DNA from: Streptomyces rimosus subsp. rimosus
GTDB taxonomy: Bacteria > Actinomycetota > Actinomycetes > Streptomycetales > Streptomycetaceae
Assembly: GCF_000720725.1 (NCBI RefSeq)
Contig: NZ_JOCQ01000002.1
Location: 131,765 to 195,764 of the forward strand
DNA length: 64,000 bases
Reading direction: 5' to 3'
Shown: in pieces, positions 47,583-55,482 of the stretch
Layout of the letters: each line of letters opens with the position of its first letter
Numbering within the stretch: the first letter of the stretch is position 1
Position numbers and translations under genes: made by a program
Notes under the pieces: generated by a model
Seen by the model: the letters and a program-made list of their open reading frames with translations, nothing else
Told to the model about the DNA's origin: nothing
The model's database searches: none

Positions 47583-48671
47583 CTATTCGGGCCGGGGGCG
47601 GCCTTCGATGGACTCGGCGCGGAGGTCATGGTGAATTCCTCCGGCGGCGCCCGTGGCGCGGCGGAAGTCGCCGGGGCTCAGGCCCGTCTCCCTGCGGAAG
47701 AAGCGGCAGAAGTACGCGGGGTCGGCGAAGCCCACCCGGCGGGCCACCTGAGCCACCGTCAGGCGGGAACCGGACAGCAGCCGCTTGGCCTCCACGGTCT
47801 GCGCGTGCCGGATCAGACGGCCCGGAGTACGGCCGGTACTGCGCTTGACCAGTTCGGTCAGATGGCCTACGGAGACGCCCAGTTCGTCGGCGTAGGACCG
47901 TACGGAGCGGCCGGCGGAGCCCGGTTGGGCCAGTAACCGGGTGAACTCCCGGGAGACCAGGGCGGCCCGGCCCGACACGGAGCCCGCACGCCGTACGCCG
48001 GACGGGCCCGCCGCGCCGCCGGGGCTGGCCGTACCGTACGGGCCCGGCGCGCCGTACGGGGCGGACAGGCGCAGCGCGCGGGCGATCAGGATGTGCAACT
48101 GCGCCTGGAGCACCGACCGGAACGACGGGGCCCGCTCGCCGTACTCCCGCAGCATCTCCCGCACCAGGTCACCCATCCGCGCCGCGTCGTCCGGGCCGGG
48201 CCGCATCCACGGGCGCTCGCCCAGCTCCGTGAGCGCGTCCCGGTCGCCGGGGTGTGCCAGCAGGAAGTCGTCGGTGAACAGGATCACCCAGCCGCGCAGG
48301 CCGGTGACGTGGTCCCAGTAATGCACCTGGCCGGGGGTGATGAAGCACAGGTGGGGAGGGCGCAGCGGCCACCGGTCCTCGTCCAGGACGTGGCTGCCGG
48401 TGCCGCCCGTCACGTACACGATCTCGTGGAAGGAGTGCCGGTGCGGGAAACCGGCCCGGGAGAGGGGGCCGATGGTGTCGAAGGAGCCGATGGCGAACGG
48501 CAGGAGGTGCGGGGCGGGAACGTCGAGGCGGTGCAGCGGCACCGGCCCTTCGGCCTGGTCGTTGCCGCCACGCGGGGCGAAGACGTCCGGTGCGGGGCCG
48601 GCCTGCCGCCCGGCCCGGGGGGCGGCGGTCCGGCGGGCCCCCGCGGTCACCTGTTCGGTCCGTCTGGGCAC
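47583..48671 (-). CDS. AraC family transcriptional regulator
   Basis: 362 residues. A cupin-type sensor domain (about 45-160) with GFPHRHSFHEIVYVTGGTGSHVLDEDRWPL and LCFITPGQVHYWDHV precedes a C-terminal double HTH: SYADELGVSVGHLTELVKRSTGRTPGRLIRH and VAQVARRVGFADPAYFCRFFRRETGLSPGDFRR. The cupin histidines suggest binding of a small ligand, perhaps an aromatic compound given the downstream secreted dioxygenase; this is inference. GTG 48671 is chosen with TATGGT 6 nt upstream, pointing to a leaderless transcript. The upstream reading frame continues to 48911 but lacks conservation. Confidence 0.87.
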   Translation of the reverse strand: MPRRTEQVTAGARRTAAPRAGRQAGPAPDVFAPRGGNDQAEGPVPLHRLDVPAPHLLPFAIGSFDTIGPLSRAGFPHRHSFHEIVYVTGGTGSHVLDEDRWPLRPPHLCFITPGQVHYWDHVTGLRGWVILFTDDFLLAHPGDRDALTELGERPWMRPGPDDAARMGDLVREMLREYGERAPSFRSVLQAQLHILIARALRLSAPYGAPGPYGTASPGGAAGPSGVRRAGSVSGRAALVSREFTRLLAQPGSAGRSVRSYADELGVSVGHLTELVKRSTGRTPGRLIRHAQTVEAKRLLSGSRLTVAQVARRVGFADPAYFCRFFRRETGLSPGDFRRATGAAGGIHHDLRAESIEGRPRPE

Positions 48672-48861
48672 GCCCTCACCATACGGGCGCCCGCAAGCCC
48701 CCAACCGGGGCCGCTCGTTCCGGTTCCGGCGGGCCGGACACCGGGGTGGCGGAGGGGCGGTGGCGCCGCCCGGGGCGACCGATCGGCTTGCGCCATGGTC
48801 GTTCGCGCGGGGCGCACCACCTATTCGGTGAATGCGGCCCGCGCTGTCGCCCCGCGGTCGT

Positions 48862-48875
48862 ACCGTGGTAACGGT
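48862..48875. promoter_or_regulatory. dyad upstream of the SpoIIE-type phosphatase gene
   Basis: ACCGT-GGTA-ACGGT, perfect 5-bp arms, 34 bp before ATG 48910 in the AraC/phosphatase divergent region. Possible operator; no promoter hexamers could be assigned with confidence. Confidence 0.35.
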
Positions 48876-48909
48876 GGTGCAAGATCGGTGTACGAAGGAG
48901 CAACCGCCC

Positions 48910-51435
48910 ATGGAGCGTGGCCCGTCGCACGGCGACGACAGGGTGGGCGCGGTGCCTCAGGTGCCGGCGCCACGGGACCCCGTGCCCGGCCGGATACCGC
49001 TCGCCGTCGTGGTGGTGGACGCCGACGGACTGGTCTCCCACTGGAGCACGGGCGCACGCAGGCTCTTCGGACCCGCCCGCGAGGAAGCGGTGGGCACCCA
49101 CGCCGTCGACCTGATGCCGGTCTCCGGCGCGCTCGGGGAAGAGGAGTGGTCGGCGCGCGACTGGGACGAGGAGGACGGCGAGCGGCTCGACGGGCCCGAC
49201 CTGGAGGCCTCGCTCGGCGGCCGGGCCGCCTATCCCACCGCGGGCCGCGCCCGCATGGCGGACGTGCAGCGCGGCACGGTCGACATCCTGTGGTGGGCGT
49301 ACCCCCTGGTGGGCCCCGGCGAGGAGCGGCTGCTCGTGCTCGCCGCGGACGCCGACCAACTGCACCGCCACACCGGCACGGACCCCGGCGACACCACCGA
49401 GGAGGAGGAGCGCTTCGCGCCCGGCTTCGCCCTGCACACCGACTTCCCGGGCTCGGAGGTGCTGGCCGCCCAACTGCCGCAGATACTGCCGAGCATGAGC
49501 CCGCAGGAGAGCGCCCGGATCGTCTCCCAGGTGCTGGAACTGGGCTACCCGGTGCTGGAGATCAGCCAGCAGGAGCGCTTCCCGGTCACCCCGGACTGGG
49601 GCGTGCCGCGCCGGGTGGAGCGCCGGGCCCGGCTGCTGCGCGCCGCGGACACCGCCCAGGACGAGCGGACCGCCGCCGAGGCCAAGGCGGAGCTGGAATC
49701 CGACCTCGAATACGCCGCCGTCCGCGAGCGGCTGGAGTTCCTGAACGAGGTCAGCGGCCGGATCGGCTCCTCCCTGGACCTGGCCCACACGATCCAGGAG
49801 GTCAGCGAGGCCGTCGTACCGCGCTTCACCGATGTCGCCGGCACCTACCTGCGCGAACAGGTCGTCGCGGGCGAGGGCTTCCCCGACGGCCCGCCGGACG
49901 CCACGACCATGTGGCACCGCGTCGCGGTGGAGCACAACGACGAGCCGGGCCGGTGGGACGATGTCGTACCGGTCGGCGAGTCGATGCCGTTCCCCGTGCA
50001 CACGCCGTTCTTCCAGTGCATGACCACCGGCGAGCCGGTGCTGATCCCGCGGATCAGCGAGGAACTGGGCAACGCCATCGCCGCGCAGTTCGAGAAGCGC
50101 GACATCAGCCCGCTGATCAACCGCCGCTCGCTGCTGGTGGTGCCGCTCAAGGCGCGCAACGTCGTCCTGGGCTTCATGATCCTGCTGCGCCACCCGGAGC
50201 GCATGGAGTTCAACGACATGGACCGGGTCACCGGCGCCGAACTGGCCGCCCGCGCCGGCCTCGTCCTGGACAACGCCCGCATGTACACGTATCAGGAGAA
50301 CGTCGCCGAGACGCTCCAGGACAGCATGCTCCCGCACATCGCCCCGCGCATGGCGGGCTGCGACACGGCCACCCGCTATCTGCCCGGCACCCGCCTCGGC
50401 CGGGTCGGCGGCGACTGGTTCGACACCATCAAGCTGCCCGGCTCGCGCACCGCCCTCGTCGTCGGCGACGTGATGGGCCACGGCCTGAACTCGGCCGCGA
50501 TGATGGGCCAGCTCCGTACGGCCGTGCAGACCATGGCCGCCATCGACATGCACCCGGCGCAGCTGCTGCGCAGCCTGGACGACCTCGCCCAGCGCCTCGG
50601 CGACAACTACCTCGCCACCTGCCTCTACGCGGTCTACGACCCGATCGGCCAGCAGGTGATGATCGCCAACGCCGGGCACATCCCGCCCGTCCTGGTGCGG
50701 GCCGCGGACGGCCGCAGCGAGCTGCTGGACCTGCCGACCGGCGCGCCCATCGGCGTCGGCGGCGTGCCGTTCGAGGCGGTCACGCTCCCGGTCGCGGCCG
50801 GGGACCGGCTGGTGCTGTGCACGGACGGCCTGGTGGAGGTGCGGGGCGAGGACATAGGCGTCGGCCTGGCGGCGCTCGCCGAGTCCGCCGCCCACCCGGC
50901 CGCCTCCATGGACGACGCCTGCGACGCCATCATCCGCGCGCTGAACGTCCGCGGCGGCCGCAAGGACGATGTCGCCCTGCTGATGGCGCGGCTCAACGGT
51001 ATCGCCCAGGAGGACGTGGCCGAGTGGCGGCTGACCATCGACGCGCGCGAGGCGGGCCGCGCCCGCCGCCTGGTCCGCGCCCAGCTCGCCCGGTGGGGTT
51101 TGCAGGCGGCGTCGGAGACCGCCGAGCTGCTGGTCAGCGAGGTCGTCACGAACGCGGTACGGCACGCCCACACCCGGCATGTGCTGCTGCGTCTGGTCCG
51201 TACGGAAGCCCTGCTGTGCGAGGTGTCCGACGACGACCACGCCCTGCCGCAGATGCTGAGCGCGGCGGACGACGACGAGTTCGGCCGCGGGCTGCGGGTG
51301 GTCAGCAGGCTCGCGCGGGAGTGGGGCACGAGCCGGACGGCGACCGGCAAGACGGTGTGGTTCGAGCAGAATCTGCCCCGTACGGACAGCACCTGGCCGC
51401 GCGACGGCCGGAAAACGGGCTCGAACATCGCGTGA
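48910..51435 (+). CDS. PAS-GAF-SpoIIE (PP2C) phosphatase with C-terminal RsbW-like kinase domain
   Basis: 841 residues. PAS-like domain about 20-130 (RIPLAVVVVDADGLVSHWSTGARRLFG); GAF domain about 275-450 (FLNEVSGRIGSSLDLAHTIQEVSEAVVPRF); PP2C/SpoIIE domain about 470-695 with GGDWFDTI, VGDVMGHG, CTDGLVEVRG and GRKDDVALLMARL, whose Asp residues bind Mn/Mg; RsbW-like HATPase domain about 700-825 (ASETAELLVSEVVTNAVRHAH, DDEFGRGLRVVSRLA). Such proteins dephosphorylate anti-sigma-factor antagonists and may also rephosphorylate them, controlling alternative sigma factors. No transmembrane helix. ATG 48910 follows AAGGAG at 9 nt. No sigma/anti-sigma partner is nearby. Confidence 0.93.
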   Translation: MERGPSHGDDRVGAVPQVPAPRDPVPGRIPLAVVVVDADGLVSHWSTGARRLFGPAREEAVGTHAVDLMPVSGALGEEEWSARDWDEEDGERLDGPDLEASLGGRAAYPTAGRARMADVQRGTVDILWWAYPLVGPGEERLLVLAADADQLHRHTGTDPGDTTEEEERFAPGFALHTDFPGSEVLAAQLPQILPSMSPQESARIVSQVLELGYPVLEISQQERFPVTPDWGVPRRVERRARLLRAADTAQDERTAAEAKAELESDLEYAAVRERLEFLNEVSGRIGSSLDLAHTIQEVSEAVVPRFTDVAGTYLREQVVAGEGFPDGPPDATTMWHRVAVEHNDEPGRWDDVVPVGESMPFPVHTPFFQCMTTGEPVLIPRISEELGNAIAAQFEKRDISPLINRRSLLVVPLKARNVVLGFMILLRHPERMEFNDMDRVTGAELAARAGLVLDNARMYTYQENVAETLQDSMLPHIAPRMAGCDTATRYLPGTRLGRVGGDWFDTIKLPGSRTALVVGDVMGHGLNSAAMMGQLRTAVQTMAAIDMHPAQLLRSLDDLAQRLGDNYLATCLYAVYDPIGQQVMIANAGHIPPVLVRAADGRSELLDLPTGAPIGVGGVPFEAVTLPVAAGDRLVLCTDGLVEVRGEDIGVGLAALAESAAHPAASMDDACDAIIRALNVRGGRKDDVALLMARLNGIAQEDVAEWRLTIDAREAGRARRLVRAQLARWGLQAASETAELLVSEVVTNAVRHAHTRHVLLRLVRTEALLCEVSDDDHALPQMLSAADDDEFGRGLRVVSRLAREWGTSRTATGKTVWFEQNLPRTDSTWPRDGRKTGSNIA

Positions 51436-51488
51436 AGGAACGGTCGGCGGGCCTTGCGGCGGACCGGACGTGGCAGTAGCTATGAGCC

Positions 51489-52211
51489 ATGACCGGTTCG
51501 AGCCAGTATCTGCGCGCATGGGAAGGCTTCTGGCGCGACGCGCCGGCGGGTGAGGGCGAGGTGTTCTGGGACTCCGATCCGTCCCTGACGGCCGAGCTGC
51601 ACCTGCCGCTGTTCGCCGGCCACTTCGACGCCGCGCTGCCCGTTGTCGACCTGGGCTGCGGCAACGGCACCCAGACCCGCTTCCTGGCCGGGCGCTGCCC
51701 GCGCGCGATCGGCGTCGACCTCTCGGCGGCGGCCGTCGCGCACGCCCGCGCCGCCGACCCGTCCGGGGTGGCCGAATACCGGTGCCTGGACGCGTCCGAC
51801 CCGGCGGCCGTACGGGCGCTGCACGCCGAACTGGGCGAGGTGAACGTCTACATGCGCGGCGTCCTGCACCAGTGCGCGCCCGAGGACCGGCCCCGGATCG
51901 TGGCGAACATCGCGACCCTGCTGGGGCGGCACGGCCGCATCTTCGCGGTCGAGCCGGCCGAGGCGTCCCGGGAAGTCTTCGCGTCGCTGGCGCAGTGCCC
52001 CGAGGGCCCGCCCGGCAAGCTGCGGGCCGTCCTCGCGCACGGCATCGCGCCCGGTGAGATGGCCGACTCGGTCGTTCCCGAGCTGCTGGCGGCCTACGGG
52101 CTGCGGGTGATCGGCACCGGCCGGCTGCCGCTGACGACGACCGAGTACCGTGCGGACGGCTCCCGTATTGAGATCCCGACGAACTGGCTGGTGGCGGGCG
52201 CGGCGGACTGA
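51489..52211 (+). CDS. class I SAM-dependent methyltransferase
   Basis: 240 residues. Rossmann-like methyltransferase with motif I VVDLGCGNGTQTRFLA, an acidic residue ending beta-2 (AIGVDLSAAAVAHARA) and motif II region GEVNVYMRGVLHQ. The EYRADGSRIEIPTNWLVAG C terminus does not point to a known substrate. ATG 51489 has no SD within range. It follows the phosphatase gene by 53 bp on the same strand but shows no functional link. Confidence 0.85.
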   Translation: MTGSSQYLRAWEGFWRDAPAGEGEVFWDSDPSLTAELHLPLFAGHFDAALPVVDLGCGNGTQTRFLAGRCPRAIGVDLSAAAVAHARAADPSGVAEYRCLDASDPAAVRALHAELGEVNVYMRGVLHQCAPEDRPRIVANIATLLGRHGRIFAVEPAEASREVFASLAQCPEGPPGKLRAVLAHGIAPGEMADSVVPELLAAYGLRVIGTGRLPLTTTEYRADGSRIEIPTNWLVAGAAD

Positions 52212-52407
52212 CCGGGCCGGGACCGCGGGGGCCGGGTCCGCCCGCGCGTCGGCCGCCGGTACGGCCGCGCTTCCCCCGTACGGCGGAGGCGTCCCGGCCC
52301 GTGGGGTGATGCGGGGCGCGTGGGGCGGGCGGCACGGTGGTGCACGGCCGGGTGATCCGGCCGCCGGTGGGCGGGTCCCACCGGGCGCACCGTCCTCAGG
52401 AGGATCC

Positions 52408-53016
52408 ATGCCGCGCGTCCGCCGTCCATTCGTCGCCGTAACCACGGCCCTCGCCGTCTGCGCCGGAACCGCGCTGACCCTCGGGGCGGCGGCCCCGGCC
52501 GGGGCCGCCCCGGAAACGGCGCCCCGGGCCGGGACCGGCGTCCGGACCGCCTCGCACACCACCGACGAACCGTCGCTCACCGGCGCGGGCAAGCTCCAGC
52601 GGCGCCCTGGCGACGACGTGCACTTCGCTTTCAACGCGCACGGTTTTGCCGACAAGGCGAGCGGCACGTTCTACGTCAGCCACCACATGGACAAGAAGTG
52701 GGGCGGGTATTTCAAGGGGCGTATCGACTGCCTGCTGACGGGCGGCCCGGTCGCGGTGGCCACCGGTGTGGTCACCGAGGTGAAGTTCACCGGCGCACCG
52801 GGCTATCCCGAACTCGGCGACATCAAGGGCAAGCGCTTCGGCTTCACCGTGCTGGACGACGGCAGGAAGGACCGGCTCGGCTACAGCTGGGCCATCGACG
52901 GCCTGCCGCAGAACAGCGTCGGGAAGTGCGAGAGCAGCGCGCCCTTCGAAACCTTGGCGAAGGGCGACTTCCGGGTCCGGCACTGGCTGCCGCCCAGGCA
53001 GACGGCCCGGGACTGA
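52408..53016 (+). CDS. secreted protein of unknown function
   Basis: 202 residues. Signal peptide RPFVAVTTALAVCAGTALTLGAAAPAGA|A, cleavage near 37. The mature domain begins ARDDxxF-like (GDDVHFAFNAHGFADKASGTFYVSHHM) and ends DDGRKDRLGYSWAIDG, a beta-rich pattern found in Streptomyces secreted proteins sometimes labelled 'repetin'; I do not know a function. Two Cys residues (RIDCLL and GKCESS) could form a disulfide. ATG 52408 follows AGGAGGATCC. Followed by hairpins at 53020-53057. Confidence 0.8.
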   Translation: MPRVRRPFVAVTTALAVCAGTALTLGAAAPAGAAPETAPRAGTGVRTASHTTDEPSLTGAGKLQRRPGDDVHFAFNAHGFADKASGTFYVSHHMDKKWGGYFKGRIDCLLTGGPVAVATGVVTEVKFTGAPGYPELGDIKGKRFGFTVLDDGRKDRLGYSWAIDGLPQNSVGKCESSAPFETLAKGDFRVRHWLPPRQTARD

Positions 53017-53019
53017 CCC

Positions 53020-53057
53020 GCGGCCGGGTACCGGGCCGCCACGGGGGTGTGGCCCGG
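53020..53057. terminator. overlapping GC-rich hairpins after the secreted protein gene
   Basis: GCGGCC/GGCCGC (53020-53025 with 53034-53039) and an alternative CCGGGCC/GGCCCGG stem (53031-53037 with 53051-53057) immediately follow the stop at 53016. They are mutually exclusive structures that probably terminate transcription. Confidence 0.5.
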
Positions 53058-53216
53058 CACCCGGCCCGGTGCCTGCCGGTCACCCCGGCCCGCGGCCCGG
53101 ACGGCTTGGCGTCGCCCCTGGTTATGGTGGGAATCCTGCCCGGTGAGGTACGCGACGGCGCGGCCCCCGGGCCGGTGCCGGAGCGGACCGCCTCCTAGCT
53201 GCGATGGGACGGGTGC

Positions 53217-54053
53217 ATGGTGAAAATCCTCATTTCCGCCGACATGGAGGGCGCCACCGGAGTGACCTGGCCGGACGACGTCCTGCCGGGCCACGCCCAG
53301 TGGCAGCGCTTCCGGCCGGTGTTCACCGGTGACGTCAACGCGGCGATCGCCGGGTTCTTCGACGGCGGCGCCGACGAGGTCCTGGTCAACGAGGCCCACT
53401 GGTCGATGCGCAACCTGCTGCTGGAAAAGCTGGACGAGCGCGCGCAGCTGCTCACCGGCAAGCACAAGGCGCTGAGCATGGTGGAGGGCGTCCAGTACGG
53501 CGACGTGGACGGAATCGCGTTCGTCGGCTACCACGCCGGCGCCGGTACGGAAGGCGTGCTGGCCCACACCTACCTCGCCAACTCCCTGACGGGCGTGTGG
53601 GTGAACGGCACGCGGGCCAGCGAGGGCCACCTCAACTCCCTGGTGGTGGCCGAATACGGCGTGCCGGTGGTGCTGGTGACCGGCGACGACCGGGCCTGCG
53701 ACGATGCCGCCGGATACGCGCCCGACGCGCGGGCCGTGGCCGTCAAGGACTACGTCTCGCGCTACGCCGCCGTGTGCCGCCCGCCGGCCCGTACGGCGGC
53801 CGACATCCGTGCGGCGGCCCGGGAGGCCGCGGCGCTCGCGGTGCGCACCGAGCCCGTACGCGGCGGCCCGTACACGGTGGAGATGGAGTTCGACGCCGAG
53901 CACCTGGTGGGCCAGGCGACCTGCGTGCCGGGTGTCGAGCGGAGCGCTGAGCGACGCGTCGCGTATACCAGCGAGAACATGTACGAGGCGATTCGCTGCT
54001 TCAAGACGGTCACCACCGTCGTGTCGTCGGCGGTGGAGGAAGCGTATGGGTGA
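53217..54053 (+). CDS. M55 family D-aminopeptidase (DppA-like)
   Basis: 278 residues. DppA-type zinc peptidase that removes N-terminal D-amino acids. Metal and active-site motifs: ISADMEGATGV (Asp, Glu), FVGYHAGAG (His), VNEAHWSMRN and NGTRASEGHLNSLVVAEYGVPVVLVTGDD. Length matches DppA (about 275). ATG 53217 is preceded by GGGACGGG. First gene of a four-peptidase operon; its last 8 bp overlap the M20 gene start. A role in breakdown of D-amino-acid peptides from cell wall or peptide antibiotics is plausible. Confidence 0.93.
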   Translation: MVKILISADMEGATGVTWPDDVLPGHAQWQRFRPVFTGDVNAAIAGFFDGGADEVLVNEAHWSMRNLLLEKLDERAQLLTGKHKALSMVEGVQYGDVDGIAFVGYHAGAGTEGVLAHTYLANSLTGVWVNGTRASEGHLNSLVVAEYGVPVVLVTGDDRACDDAAGYAPDARAVAVKDYVSRYAAVCRPPARTAADIRAAAREAAALAVRTEPVRGGPYTVEMEFDAEHLVGQATCVPGVERSAERRVAYTSENMYEAIRCFKTVTTVVSSAVEEAYG

Positions 54054-55410
54054 CAGCGCGGACGGCATGGCGGAGCCCGCCGGGGACGCGGTGGACGGAC
54101 AGGCCCTCGACGAGGTCGTACGGTTCACGTCCGACCTGATCCGCATCGACACCACCAACCGCGGCGGCGGCGACTGCCGGGAGCGCCCGGCCGCCGAGTA
54201 CGTCGCGGAGCGGCTCGCGGAGGCCGGTCTGGACCCGGTGCTGCTGGAACGCACCCCGGGCCGTACGAACGTGGTCGCGCGCGTCGAGGGCACCGACCCG
54301 GGCGCCGCGGCCCTGCTCGTGCACGGGCACCTGGACGTGGTGCCCGCCGAGCCCGCCGACTGGTCCCGGCACCCGTTCTCCGGCGAGGTCGAGGACGGCA
54401 TCGTGTGGGGCCGGGGCGCCGTGGACATGAAGAACATGGACGCGATGGTGCTCGCGACCGTACGGCAGTGGGCGCGCGGCGGCATCCGCCCCAGGCGCGA
54501 CCTGGTGCTGGCCTTCACCGCCGACGAGGAGGCCAGCGCCATCGACGGCGCGGGCTTCCTCGCCGACCACCACCCCGGCCTGTTCGAGGGCTGCACGGAA
54601 GGCATCAGCGAGTCCGGCGCCTTCACCTTCCACGCGGGCGGCGGCATGCGGCTGTACCCGGTCGCGGCGGGCGAGCGCGGCACGGCCTGGCTGAAACTGA
54701 CCGCCGAGGGCCGGGCCGGGCACGGCTCCAAGGTCAACCGCGCCAACGCCGTCAGCCGGCTCGCGGGGGCGGTGGCCCGCATCGGCGAGCACCGCTGGCC
54801 GGTACGCCTGACCGACACCGTACGCGCCGCGCTCACCGAACTGGCCGCCCTGCACGGCATCGAGGCCCGCCTGGACGCCCCGGACTTCGACGTGGACACG
54901 CTGCTCAGCAAGCTCGGCCCGTCGGCCGCGCTCGTCGAGCCGACGGTCCGCAACAGCGCCAACCCGACGATGCTGGAGGCCGGTTACAAGGTCAACGTCA
55001 TCCCGGGCAACGCCGTCGCCCACGTGGACGGGCGGGTGGTCCCCGGCGGCGAGGCGGAGTTCCGCACCACCATGGACCGGCTCACCGGACCCGACGTCAC
55101 CTGGGCGTACGACCATGGGGAGGTCGCCCTCCAGGCCCCGGTCGACTCGCCCGCGTACGGGGCGATGCGGGCCGCGATCGAACGCTTCGACCCGGACGGC
55201 CATGTGGTCCCGTACTGCATGTCCGGCGGCACGGACGCCAAGCAGTTCTCCCGGCTGGGCATCACCGGCTACGGCTTCTCGCCGCTCAAGCTGCCGGAAG
55301 GTTTCGACTACCAGGCGCTGTTCCACGGGGTGGACGAATGCGTTCCCGTGGAGGCACTGCACTTCGGGGTGCGGGTACTGGATCACTTCCTAAGGTCGGT
55401 CGAAGGGTGA
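54046..55410 (+). CDS. M20/M25/M40 family metallopeptidase
   Basis: 454 residues. Two-zinc exopeptidase/deacylase: LLVHGHLDVVPAEPADW (first ligand His and Asp), WGRGAVDMKNMDAM (bridging Asp), LAFTADEEASA (catalytic Glu pair) and a final HGVDECVPV region with a ligand His. The dimerisation insert contains GRAGHGSKVNRANA. Family members include carboxypeptidases, aminoacylases and DapE. ATG 54046 overlaps the M55 stop by 8 bp (ATGGGTGA) with GGAGG 5 nt upstream, showing translational coupling. Probably processes peptides released by the other operon enzymes. Confidence 0.93.
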   Translation: MGDSADGMAEPAGDAVDGQALDEVVRFTSDLIRIDTTNRGGGDCRERPAAEYVAERLAEAGLDPVLLERTPGRTNVVARVEGTDPGAAALLVHGHLDVVPAEPADWSRHPFSGEVEDGIVWGRGAVDMKNMDAMVLATVRQWARGGIRPRRDLVLAFTADEEASAIDGAGFLADHHPGLFEGCTEGISESGAFTFHAGGGMRLYPVAAGERGTAWLKLTAEGRAGHGSKVNRANAVSRLAGAVARIGEHRWPVRLTDTVRAALTELAALHGIEARLDAPDFDVDTLLSKLGPSAALVEPTVRNSANPTMLEAGYKVNVIPGNAVAHVDGRVVPGGEAEFRTTMDRLTGPDVTWAYDHGEVALQAPVDSPAYGAMRAAIERFDPDGHVVPYCMSGGTDAKQFSRLGITGYGFSPLKLPEGFDYQALFHGVDECVPVEALHFGVRVLDHFLRSVEG

Positions 55411-55482
55411 TACGTAACGGTTGATGCCCGGCCGCGCGTACGACAGGCTTGGCGGCTCCGACGACTGAGGAGGAACGCCACG

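Noticed and set aside
48676..52335. 1219-codon open frame on the minus strand opposite the SpoIIE phosphatase and methyltransferase
   Set aside because: Low-complexity Arg/Ala/Pro composition, antisense to genes with clear motifs, no ribosome site.
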